A stretch of DNA of 12,500 bases from an uncultured Erysipelotrichaceae bacterium (GCA_902795975.1 CADBNE010000026.1:1-12500), one strand, 5' to 3'; positions 6,547 through 12,500 are shown, numbered from the stretch's first letter. Numbers and translations: made by a program. Notes: a model not told the origin generated them from the letters alone.

Positions 6547-8733
6547 ATGTTTAATAAATTTAATGAAGAAACTAAAAAAGTAATCTGTGATTCTAAGTTA
6601 GAGATGATGAAACTTAAACATCCATATCTAGGTTCTGAGCATTTACTATTGGGTATAATGAAAAGCAAAAATGTAGTTAGTGATATCTTAAAAAAATATA
6701 ATATAACATATAAATTATTACAATCAGAAGTAATAAAATTAGTTGGATATGGTGATAAGAAAAGTGATTGGGTTTTATATACTCCTGTAGTTAGAGAAAT
6801 ATTTGAAAGGTCTATTGATATTAGTATGGAAGAAAATACAAAGGTATCAATAGAAAATTTATTTATATCAATTATTGAAATAGGTAATGGTATAGCATAT
6901 AGAGTGTTAAGTTCTATAAATATTGATATTGATAAATTATATAATGAATTTATATTTAAAATTCCTAAAAGAGATAAGAAGAAAAAAACTATAATTGATG
7001 AAATAGGTTTTGAGTTTACTAAAAGAGAAATAGTAAATTCATTTGAACCAGTGGTAGGGAGAGATAAAGAAATAAATCAAGTAATAGAAATTTTATCTAG
7101 AAAGAATAAAAGTAATCCATTACTTATTGGAGATGCTGGTGTAGGAAAAAGCGCTATTATAGAAGAAATTAGTAGAAGAATTGTTAATAATAATGTACCT
7201 AATAAATTAAAAAATAAAAGAATAATAAATCTAGATATGTCTAGAGCGGTAGCAGGTACTAAATATAGGGGAGAATTTGAAGAAAAATTAAATAAGATAG
7301 TTAAAGCGGCTTCAGAAAATGAGGATATAATACTTTTTATTGATGAAATTCATACTATTGTAGGTGCAGGAGGAGCAGAAGGAGCAATAGATGCATCAAA
7401 TATATTAAAACCAGCTTTAGCACGCTCACAAATCAAATGTATAGGTGCGACAACTATAAATGAATATAAAAAGTTTATTGAGAAAGATAAAGCATTAGAA
7501 AGAAGATTTAAAAAGATAATTATAGAAGAACCTAATTTAGATCAAGTAAAAAATATTATAAATAAATTAAAAAGTGAGTATGAAAATTTTCACCATGTAA
7601 ATTTATCACAATCAATTTTAGATAGTATTGTTAATTTATCAGATAAGTATATAAAAAATTATAGAAATCCTGATAAGACAATTGATGTACTTGATGAAGT
7701 ATGTTCACATGCTAATTTAAAAGATAATAAAAAAATAAATGAATACAATAATTTAAGTGATAAGTTGTTAGAAATAACTAAAAAGAAAAAAGAATGTATT
7801 AAATATAAAAATTTTAAAGATGCATATAAATATAAAAAAATAGAAAATAATTATATTACTAAATTAAATGAATTAGAATTATTAATTACAACTACTAATT
7901 ATATAAATGTTTCATTAGATGATGTTTACGAAGTAATTAGTAATAGAACTAATATACCAATTAATAAAATAAAAAATATAGATGATAGAGTTAATTTATA
8001 TAATATATTAAGTAAGAAGATTATAGGTCAAAATAATATATTAAAGAGTATTCTTGATTCATATTCTGTATATAATTCAATGAATAAGCCATATAGTGCT
8101 TTATTTTTAGGAAGTACAGGGGTAGGTAAAACTTTTACAGCACTAGAGTTTGCTAAAAATATATCAAAAAATGTTATAAGAATTGATTTAAGAGAATATA
8201 ATGATTCTTATAGTATTAATAAACTTGTAGGTGCTCCTCCAGGGTATATTGGATATGATAATAATAATTATTTATTAGATAGTGTGAGAGAAAATCCTTT
8301 AAGTGTAATTATTTTCGATGGGTTGGAATTTTGTCACAGTTATGTTCAAAATTTAATATTGCAAATACTGGATAATGGAGAAATTAAAGATTCTAAAGGA
8401 AATAATATTCATTTTAATAACAGTATAATAATATTAATAAGTAATTATTTGGATAATTCAGATATAGGATTTAAAAAAGGTAGTAAAGTATCTGATAACT
8501 TTACAAAAATATATAATGATAAAGTTACAGAAACATTTGTGTTTAATAAATTAACCAAGGAAAATATATGTGAAATAATAAATAGTAAAGTAAATGACAA
8601 ATCACAAATTAATAATATTATGTGTAAATCAGATTATGAAAAATTAGGCGCAAAAAAGATAAATAATTTGATTGAAAAATATAAAAAAGTTAAAAAAATA
8701 AAAAAAATTAGCAAAAACTATTCCAAAAATTAA
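6547..8733 (+). CDS. clpC: ClpC-like AAA+ unfoldase with degenerate second ATPase domain
   Basis: A 728-residue Hsp100 protein; ClpC is usually about 810. Residues 1-140 form the double Clp N-domain that binds adaptors. ATPase domain 1 is intact: Walker A GDAGVGKS (195-202), pore loop KYRG (239-242), Walker B D266-E267, arginine finger ERR (318-320). A short helical middle domain follows (about 405-455, Lys-rich). Domain 2 keeps Walker A GSTGVGKT (522-529), pore loop GYIG (566-569) and an IGF tripeptide (640-642) where ClpC binds ClpP. However, the Walker B glutamate is Gly592 (IIFDGLEF), the arginine-finger position reads Lys659, and the sensor-2 arginine is Lys703. The C-terminus is short and ends in a Lys-rich tail. 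So domain 2 probably binds ATP but hydrolyses it poorly, while ClpP docking may remain. It lies next to cse60, which suggests a sporulation-linked paralogue; a normal ClpC elsewhere cannot be excluded. No terminator follows. Confidence 0.93.
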   Translation: MFNKFNEETKKVICDSKLEMMKLKHPYLGSEHLLLGIMKSKNVVSDILKKYNITYKLLQSEVIKLVGYGDKKSDWVLYTPVVREIFERSIDISMEENTKVSIENLFISIIEIGNGIAYRVLSSINIDIDKLYNEFIFKIPKRDKKKKTIIDEIGFEFTKREIVNSFEPVVGRDKEINQVIEILSRKNKSNPLLIGDAGVGKSAIIEEISRRIVNNNVPNKLKNKRIINLDMSRAVAGTKYRGEFEEKLNKIVKAASENEDIILFIDEIHTIVGAGGAEGAIDASNILKPALARSQIKCIGATTINEYKKFIEKDKALERRFKKIIIEEPNLDQVKNIINKLKSEYENFHHVNLSQSILDSIVNLSDKYIKNYRNPDKTIDVLDEVCSHANLKDNKKINEYNNLSDKLLEITKKKKECIKYKNFKDAYKYKKIENNYITKLNELELLITTTNYINVSLDDVYEVISNRTNIPINKIKNIDDRVNLYNILSKKIIGQNNILKSILDSYSVYNSMNKPYSALFLGSTGVGKTFTALEFAKNISKNVIRIDLREYNDSYSINKLVGAPPGYIGYDNNNYLLDSVRENPLSVIIFDGLEFCHSYVQNLILQILDNGEIKDSKGNNIHFNNSIIILISNYLDNSDIGFKKGSKVSDNFTKIYNDKVTETFVFNKLTKENICEIINSKVNDKSQINNIMCKSDYEKLGAKKINNLIEKYKKVKKIKKISKNYSKN

Positions 8734-8738
8734 ATTTA

Positions 8739-8747
8739 TGGTATAAT
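8739..8747 (+). promoter_or_regulatory. Extended -10 promoter of the 8772 gene
   Basis: TGG-TATAAT with only a poor -35 (TTCCAA, 15 bases upstream). Transcription would begin near 8754, too close to the ATG at 8757 for a ribosome site, which supports the start at 8772 behind GGGTGAT (8761-8767). Confidence 0.7.
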
Positions 8748-8771
8748 GATAATTAGATGAGGGTGATATTA

Positions 8772-9311
8772 ATGGATATATTAGATCAAATCAAATCTAA
8801 TTTAGATGCTAATGAATCTTTGACTAAAGAAGTTAAAGACGAAATTTTTCAATTAATTATCCTTTTCAACCAAACTTTCCCTGATGTAAGTTTGGAAAAA
8901 TTAAGTTCTAAAATTAAGAATGTAAAAGTGGGAAAAATTACACTGTATGAGAGAAAAGGACCAGTTGTGTATGATGCAGTGCATAATAAGATACTACTTA
9001 ATATAAAGAGCCTTGAAAGTGATTATGATGTTAAACATTTAATGATGAAAGGTATTCTTGGTATGATATCTGCATGTGACAACTTTTATGGATTTAATAG
9101 AAACGATAGCTTGTATGCCCTTAATATGGGATTTACTGAAATGCTTGCTAATACGTTGGTTGGTAATGAAGGAATATGTGATTTCGAAGAAGAAGTACTT
9201 GCAACCAATTTAATTAGTAGAGTGATTGGTAAGGATATAATGTTTGATGCATATTTTAATAATGATGCAGAAATTATATTTAAAAAATTATTAGAGGCGG
9301 AGGTAAGTTGA
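8772..9311 (+). CDS. Conserved-looking protein of unknown function, possible degenerate metallopeptidase fold
   Basis: A 179-residue soluble protein with no signal or membrane segment. It is not recognised. Two helical stretches are suggestive: DVKHLMMKGILGMISA (His89 in it) and MGFTEMLANTLVGNEG (Glu123 in it), preceded by the strand KILLNIKSL. This order resembles small zinc metalloproteases, where the first helix carries HExxH and the second a distal Glu, but here the motif reads H-L-M-M-K, so the catalytic Glu and second His are absent. That likeness is inference. The start is ATG 8772, four bases after GGGTGAT, not ATG 8757. The TGA stop touches the ATG of the next gene, so the pair is surely co-transcribed and probably acts together. 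C-ending codons are commoner than in the ClpC-like gene just upstream. Confidence 0.85.
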   Translation: MDILDQIKSNLDANESLTKEVKDEIFQLIILFNQTFPDVSLEKLSSKIKNVKVGKITLYERKGPVVYDAVHNKILLNIKSLESDYDVKHLMMKGILGMISACDNFYGFNRNDSLYALNMGFTEMLANTLVGNEGICDFEEEVLATNLISRVIGKDIMFDAYFNNDAEIIFKKLLEAEVS

Positions 9312-9629
9312 ATGGCGTTAACTAAGACTGAACGAATTGTTCAAAATTTAAATTATACAATTACATCAAGAATCAGTAGGGGTAGTGCCGAATATACTAA
9401 TGATACATATCCACTTGCTATAAGAGAAATTGCTGAACTTTATTCAAGACAAGTAAGCAATGGTTTAAAAAATCCAGAAGAAATAAATGAGTTTATGGAT
9501 CAACTTAGTTTGGTTAGATACTTAGACAGAGTTAATTCATATCCTAATATTACAAAAATTCCTGAAGAGTTCAGTACAATTTATGAATTAAGTAATACTA
9601 ATGAACAAACATTAGGAAGAGCAATTTAA
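9312..9629 (+). CDS. Small protein of unknown function, coupled to the 8772 gene
   Basis: A 105-residue soluble, mostly helical protein, not recognised. The middle (YPLAIREIAELYSRQV...GLKNPEEINEFMDQLSLVRYLDRV) looks like two amphipathic helices; there is no cysteine, no signal and no known motif. The ribosome site GGAGG (9299-9303) lies within the 3' end of the preceding gene and stands eight bases before ATG 9312. The ATG follows the upstream TGA without a gap and in the same frame. The stop codon is inside a strong terminator hairpin, which ends this two-gene unit. Confidence 0.85.
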   Translation: MALTKTERIVQNLNYTITSRISRGSAEYTNDTYPLAIREIAELYSRQVSNGLKNPEEINEFMDQLSLVRYLDRVNSYPNITKIPEEFSTIYELSNTNEQTLGRAI

Positions 9630-9642
9630 TTGCTCTTTTTTT
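9618..9642 (+). terminator. Terminator of the 8772-9629 operon
   Basis: AGAGCAAT (9618-9625) pairs perfectly with ATTGCTCT (9629-9636) around TTA, followed by a T run. The TAA stop of the upstream gene lies in the loop. Confidence 0.92.
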
Positions 9643-9643
9643 C

Positions 9644-9672
9644 TTGTTTAATAAATATAATTATGATAGAAT
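9644..9672 (+). promoter_or_regulatory. Promoter of gltX
   Basis: TTGTTT (9644-9649), 17-base spacer, TAGAAT (9667-9672) preceded by TGA as an extended -10. The ribosome site GAGGTG follows at about 9679-9684. No T-box leader is present: fewer than 20 bases separate the -10 and the start codon. Confidence 0.75.
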
Positions 9673-9690
9673 TATTACGAGGTGTTTTTT

Positions 9691-11349
9691 ATGACAAATA
9701 AGGAATTGGCAGATATATTGATGCCAGGAGTTAGTTCAGACATAGAATATTATGAAAAAAAATATCCAGAAAGAAATGTAGATAAGAATGCAATTGTTAC
9801 AAGATTTGCTCCATCTCCAACTGGATTTGTACATATGGGTTCTCTTTTTGCATCTTTCATTGAAAGTAAAGCTGCACATGATACAAATGGTATTTTCTAT
9901 TTAAGAATTGAAGATACTGATCAAAAGAGAAAAGTAGAAAATGGTGTTGAAGGAATGATTAAGGATTTAAAGGACTTTAATATTATTCCGGATGAAGGTG
10001 CTATTAGTGAAACAGAAGAAAAAGGTGAATATGGTCCTTATACTCAAAGTAAGAGAAAAGATATTTATCAAACATATGTAAAACATTTAATAGAAGAAGG
10101 TTTAGCATATCCATGTTTTTGTTCACAAGAAGAAATTGAAGAAACAAGACAAATTCAAGAAAAAAGAAAGCAGAGAATTGGTTATTATGGTAGATTTGCT
10201 AAATGTAGAAGATTAACTCCAGAAGAAATTGTAGAAAAAGTAAAAAATGGTGAACCATATATTATAAGATTTAAATCACCAGGAAGTTTTGATAATAAGA
10301 TTAAAGTTAATGATTTAATTAAAGGTACAGTAGAATTTCCAGAAAATGATATAGATGATGTTATATTAAAGTCTGATGGTCTTCCTACATATCATTTTGC
10401 ACATATAATTGATGATCATTTAATGCATACAACTCATGTAATAAGAGGAGATGAATGGTTACCATCTGTACCTAAACATATTCAAATGTTTAGATTAATG
10501 GGATTTGAACCACCTAAATATGCTCATATTTCTCCAATTATGAAAGAGGAAGATGGAAAGAAAAGAAAATTAAGTAAGAGAAAAGACCCAGAAGCTGCTG
10601 TAAGTTTTTATCATGAACAAGGTATACCAGTAGAGGCAGTTAAATTATATTTAATGACTTTAGCTAATACTAATTTTGAACAATGGTATGATTGTAATAA
10701 AGATAAAACTATAGATGATTTTAAATTTGATTTTAAGAAAGTGTCAGCTAGTGGAGGTTTATTTGATACTGAGAAATTATATAATATTTCTAAAAATTAT
10801 ATAAGTTATTTAAAAGCTACAGAAGTATATGATAGAACATTAAATTGGGCAAGAGAATATGATAGTGAATTTGCAAAAATATTAGAAGATAATAAAGAAT
10901 TTGCTACTAAGTTATTTAATATTGAAAGAGAACAAAAGAAACCACGTAAAGATTATTCTTGTTTTAGTGATATTAAGAATCAAGTTTGGTATATGTTTGA
11001 TGAATTATATACAAATGTTGATGATTATAGTTTTCAATCAATTACTGATATTTCAGAAATAAAAAATATTTTAAAAACTTATATGGATAAATATTATAAT
11101 GAAGCTGATGATAAAGAAGCTTGGTTTGATAAATTAAAAGATTTATCAGAAGAACTAGGATATGCTAGAGAAGTTAAAGAATATAAAAATAATCCTGATG
11201 CATATAAAGGACATGTAGGTGATGTTAGTACTGTAATACGTGTAGCACTTACTTCTCGTTCTATGACACCAGATTTATATGAATTAATGAATTTATTAGG
11301 TAAAGAAAGAGTATTTGATAGATTTAATAAATTTATAAATGAAAAATAA
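9691..11349 (+). CDS. gltX: Glutamyl-tRNA synthetase
   Basis: A 552-residue class I aminoacyl-tRNA synthetase that charges tRNA with glutamate in the cytosol. The Rossmann domain opens with TRFAPSPTGFVHMGS, where H48-M-G-S is the HIGH motif, followed by YLRIEDTD. The KMSKS motif is K293-L-S-K-R297. Cys142, Cys144 and Cys172 (with Tyr165/166 nearby) match the zinc site of GluRS. The C-terminal half is the helical anticodon-binding region, ending SRSMTPDLYELMNLLGKERV. The form with KLSKRKDPEAAVSFY and about 550 residues is the one common in Clostridia and Erysipelotrichia. Many Bacillota lack GlnRS and use a non-discriminating GluRS with GatCAB; whether that holds here cannot be seen. ATG 9691 follows GAGGTG; the in-frame GTG at 9682 lies inside the ribosome site. 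Single-gene unit with its own promoter and terminator. Confidence 0.97.
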   Translation: MTNKELADILMPGVSSDIEYYEKKYPERNVDKNAIVTRFAPSPTGFVHMGSLFASFIESKAAHDTNGIFYLRIEDTDQKRKVENGVEGMIKDLKDFNIIPDEGAISETEEKGEYGPYTQSKRKDIYQTYVKHLIEEGLAYPCFCSQEEIEETRQIQEKRKQRIGYYGRFAKCRRLTPEEIVEKVKNGEPYIIRFKSPGSFDNKIKVNDLIKGTVEFPENDIDDVILKSDGLPTYHFAHIIDDHLMHTTHVIRGDEWLPSVPKHIQMFRLMGFEPPKYAHISPIMKEEDGKKRKLSKRKDPEAAVSFYHEQGIPVEAVKLYLMTLANTNFEQWYDCNKDKTIDDFKFDFKKVSASGGLFDTEKLYNISKNYISYLKATEVYDRTLNWAREYDSEFAKILEDNKEFATKLFNIEREQKKPRKDYSCFSDIKNQVWYMFDELYTNVDDYSFQSITDISEIKNILKTYMDKYYNEADDKEAWFDKLKDLSEELGYAREVKEYKNNPDAYKGHVGDVSTVIRVALTSRSMTPDLYELMNLLGKERVFDRFNKFINEK

Positions 11350-11375
11350 TATAGTAGAAATACTATATTTTTTTT
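11348..11375 (+). terminator. Terminator of gltX
   Basis: AATATAGTA (11348-11356) pairs with TACTATATT (11361-11369) around a GAAA tetraloop, followed by a T run to 11375. It begins within the gltX stop codon. Confidence 0.88.
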
Positions 11376-11410
11376 CGACATTTTTCGCACTATATATAAT
11401 GTATATTATA
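11374..11410 (+). promoter_or_regulatory. Candidate Spo0A box and promoter of the spoIIAA/sigF-like operon
   Basis: TTCGACA (11374-11380) is the exact reverse complement of the Spo0A box TGTCGAA, in a T-rich context. A partly similar TTCGCAC begins exactly 10 bases later. TATAAT (11395-11400) is a plausible -10, placing the box over the -35 region, as in Spo0A-activated sigma-A promoters. TATAAT and ATTATA (11405-11410) form an inverted repeat around GTAT. The ribosome site AGGAGG follows at 11416-11421. About one such 7-mer is expected by chance in a window of this size and composition, so the position is the main evidence. Confidence 0.5.
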
Positions 11411-11425
11411 AATGTAGGAGGTAAT

Positions 11426-11764
11426 ATGTTTAAATATAATATTGAATATAGAAAGAATGTATTATTTATACGTTTAATAGGAAATTTAAATATAAATAAT
11501 ATTAATATAATAAATAATGAATTAAATTTTTTAATTAATCAATTAGGATTTACTAATATAGTATTTAATTTTGAACAATTAAATTATATTGATATATATT
11601 CTATTAACAATATTATTGGTTGGTACAATTTAATAAAAGAAAGAAAGGGGGTGAGTTTTATTTGTGGGGTGCATGGTTATGATAATAGATACAATTTATT
11701 AAATTATATGAATGAAATAGGCAATGAAATAAGTGCAATAAAGGTGATAAATTGGAACAACTAA
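11426..11764 (+). CDS. spoIIAA: SpoIIAA-like STAS protein (anti-anti-sigma) lacking the phospho-serine
   Basis: A 112-residue single STAS-domain protein. It follows the SpoIIAA/RsbV pattern from end to end: VLFIRLIGNLNINN, then IVFNFEQLNYID, IIGWYNLIKERKG and SFICGV. Family members bind the anti-sigma kinase SpoIIAB/RsbW to free the sigma factor, and are switched off when the kinase phosphorylates a serine in D-S-S-G (Ser58 in Bacillus subtilis). Here, without any gap, D56 is followed by I57, Y58 and S59. The phospho-site is therefore tyrosine and the following glycine is serine. ATG 11426 stands four bases after AGGAGG; an upstream in-frame ATG at 11339 overlaps the gltX end and terminator and is rejected. 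It overlaps the sigma gene by 13 bases. Asn and Ile content is very high. The fold is confident; function as a partner switch is doubtful. Confidence 0.83.
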   Translation: MFKYNIEYRKNVLFIRLIGNLNINNINIINNELNFLINQLGFTNIVFNFEQLNYIDIYSINNIIGWYNLIKERKGVSFICGVHGYDNRYNLLNYMNEIGNEISAIKVINWNN

Positions 11765-12363
11765 TAATAGAGTATGAAAAGTTAATATATGCAGTCATGA
11801 AATATTTTAAAAATTATTCGAATAAAGAGGATTTATTTCAAGTAGGCTGTATAGGATTAATAAAAGCTTATAATAATTTTGATTCAAATATTGATGTTAA
11901 ATTCTCCACATATGCATATTCCTATATCTTAGGTGAAATGAAAAAATTAGTTAGAGAGGATAGGGGAATTAAGATTAGTAGAAATATTTCTAAATTATAT
12001 TCTCAAATTGATAAAACTATAGGTTATTTATCTCAAAAACTAATGAGAACACCTACTCTTCAAGAAATAGGAGATTTCCTTGAAATAGATGAATATTTAA
12101 TTGTAGAGGCTTTAAATAGTGCAAGTATATTGGTAGATATAGATAATATACAAATAAATAATTCAGTTGATGAATATTCAAATATATTATTAAAGGAACA
12201 ATTAAATAAATTATCAAGTGAAGAATTAGACATTATTACAAAAAGATATATGAATGATATGACTCAAGTGGAGGTTGCAAACTCACTTGGTTTAACTCAA
12301 GTACAAGTATCAAGAAAAGAACATAAAGTACTTGAAAAATTAAAAAAACAATTAATTGCATAA
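11752..12363 (+). CDS. sigF: Sigma-F/G-like sporulation RNA polymerase sigma factor (TTG start)
   Basis: A 203-residue sigma-70 family factor. Region 2 contains D27-L-F-Q-V-G-C-I-G-L and, further on, FSTYAYSYILGEMKKLVREDRG, very close to the sigma-F/G DLFQIGCIGL and FSTYAVPMIIGEI. Then KISRNISKLYSQI and TPTLQEIGDFLEI form region 3. Region 4 has a helix-turn-helix (TQVEVANSLGLTQVQVSRKE, about 171-190) close to sigma-F's QSEVAERLGISQVQVSRLE. It should direct polymerase to forespore-type promoters. Bacillus sigma-F has about 255 residues; this one lacks about 35 residues at the N-terminus and has a shorter link before region 4. The start is TTG 11752, three bases after AAGGTGAT, inside the STAS gene. 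No anti-sigma gene lies beside it. The FSTYA motif argues against sigma-B; sigma-F versus sigma-G is decided only by the spoIIA-like context. Confidence 0.88.
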   Translation: MEQLIIEYEKLIYAVMKYFKNYSNKEDLFQVGCIGLIKAYNNFDSNIDVKFSTYAYSYILGEMKKLVREDRGIKISRNISKLYSQIDKTIGYLSQKLMRTPTLQEIGDFLEIDEYLIVEALNSASILVDIDNIQINNSVDEYSNILLKEQLNKLSSEELDIITKRYMNDMTQVEVANSLGLTQVQVSRKEHKVLEKLKKQLIA

Positions 12364-12388
12364 AAAATCTTGAAAAGAGATTTTTTTT
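12362..12388 (+). terminator. Terminator of the sigF-like operon
   Basis: AAAAAATCT (12362-12370) pairs perfectly with AGATTTTTT (12378-12386) around TGAAAAG, with the T run continuing to 12388. The stem is almost all AT. The sigma gene's stop codon is its left edge, and the loop contains part of the tRNA promoter. Confidence 0.75.
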
Positions 12389-12398
12389 ATGGTAGAAT
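12370..12398 (+). promoter_or_regulatory. Promoter of tRNA-Ser
   Basis: TTGAAA (12370-12375), 17-base spacer, TAGAAT (12393-12398) preceded by TGG as an extended -10. This is the best complete promoter in the window. Its -35 lies in the loop of the preceding terminator. Confidence 0.75.
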
Positions 12399-12417
12399 TA
12401 ACATGTAGCTTGATTTT

Positions 12418-12500
12418 GGAGTAGTACTCAAGAGGCTGAAGAGGCGCCCCTGCTAAGGGTGTAGACCGGGCAACTGGTGCGAGAGTTCAAATCTCTCCTG
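12418..12500 (+). tRNA. tRNA-Ser (anticodon GCU), 3' end cut by the window
   Basis: Acceptor strand GGAGTAG begins at 12418. The anticodon stem CGCCC/GGGTG (12445-12449, 12457-12461) encloses loop CTGCTAA with anticodon GCT at 12452-12454, reading AGU/AGC serine codons. A long variable arm (about 12462-12480) marks a class II tRNA. The T arm GAGAG-TTCAAAT-CTCTC occupies 12481-12497, and the last three bases CTG begin the 3' acceptor strand. The sequence closely follows Bacillus tRNA-Ser(GCU). About five to six bases and any CCA are beyond the window. Confidence 0.96.

Noticed and set aside
6471..6668. Minus-strand 65-residue open frame
   Set aside because: It lies across the cse60 terminator and the start of the ClpC-like gene, antisense to clearly coding sequence.
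8772..9629. Mycoplasma genetic code (TGA = Trp) fusing the two unknown genes
   Set aside because: Tryptophans in the recognised genes are TGG, the 1289 gene also ends in TGA, and no recognised gene has an internal TGA; a ribosome site precedes ATG 9312.
11094..11390. Minus-strand 98-residue open frame
   Set aside because: Antisense to conserved gltX C-terminal sequence and running through its terminator.
11339..11425. Upstream ATG giving the STAS protein a hydrophobic 29-residue extension
   Set aside because: It overlaps the gltX stop and its terminator, has no ribosome site, and the STAS domain starts cleanly at 11426 behind AGGAGG.
11752..12363. Stress sigma factor sigma-B (RsbV-RsbW-SigB module) instead of sigma-F
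   Set aside because: Region 2 has FSTYA and DLFQVGCIGL of sporulation sigma factors, and no rsbW-like gene is present; sigma-F versus sigma-G remains less certain.
1..12500. CRISPR arrays, insertion sequences, phage genes or a defence system
   Set aside because: No regularly spaced repeats, transposase, integrase, nuclease or toxin-antitoxin pair was seen; the two unknown genes at 8772-9629 have no such motif.

Overview
The window is a gene-dense stretch of a very AT-rich, Gram-positive (Bacillota) chromosome. Evidence: strong AGGAGG/AAGGTGAT ribosome sites, TGn-TATAAT promoters, short hairpin-plus-T terminators, a Bacillus-type tRNA-Ser, and sporulation-type genes (a Cse60 homologue, a SpoIIAA-like STAS protein, a sigma-F/G-like factor). 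Tryptophan is written TGG in the genes, and TGA acts as a stop, so the code looks standard rather than the Mycoplasma code. A reduced, low-GC Bacilli/Erysipelotrichales/RF39-like gut bacterium fits, but no decisive taxonomic marker can be read here.

Layout. (1) 1-1225: the 3' end of rpoC with its terminator. (2) 1289-2810: a membrane-anchored protein of unknown function convergent with a YhcC-type radical SAM protein; both share one bidirectional terminator that contains both stop codons. (3) 2887-6250: a tight three-gene operon on the plus strand (YfcC/DcuC-like multi-pass transporter, YgjP-type metallopeptidase, coiled-coil M23 peptidoglycan hydrolase), whose promoter faces and overlaps that of the radical SAM gene. 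(4) 6301-8733: a 57-residue Cse60 homologue and a ClpC-like AAA+ unfoldase whose second ATPase domain has lost its catalytic residues. (5) 8772-9629: two adjoining unknown genes in the same frame, separated only by one TGA. (6) 9691-11349: gltX. (7) 11426-12363: a SpoIIAA-like protein overlapping a sigma-F-like gene with no SpoIIAB gene between them, downstream of a perfect Spo0A-type box. (8) 12418-end: tRNA-Ser(GCU), cut by the window edge.

The most interesting thread is sporulation. The anti-anti-sigma/sigma pair lacks the anti-sigma kinase, and the STAS protein lacks the phosphorylatable serine, so the classical SpoIIAB partner switch cannot operate from this locus as it stands. The Cse60 and ClpC-like genes have upstream CATA-N3-TA elements at nearly the same distance from their start codons, which resemble mother-cell sigma (sigma-E/K) -10 elements. 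Genes with probable housekeeping promoters instead carry TGn-TATAAT or TGn-TAGAAT boxes only 16-24 bases before the start codon. No insertion sequence, CRISPR array or phage gene was seen, and there is no gene-free gap of 300 bases or more.
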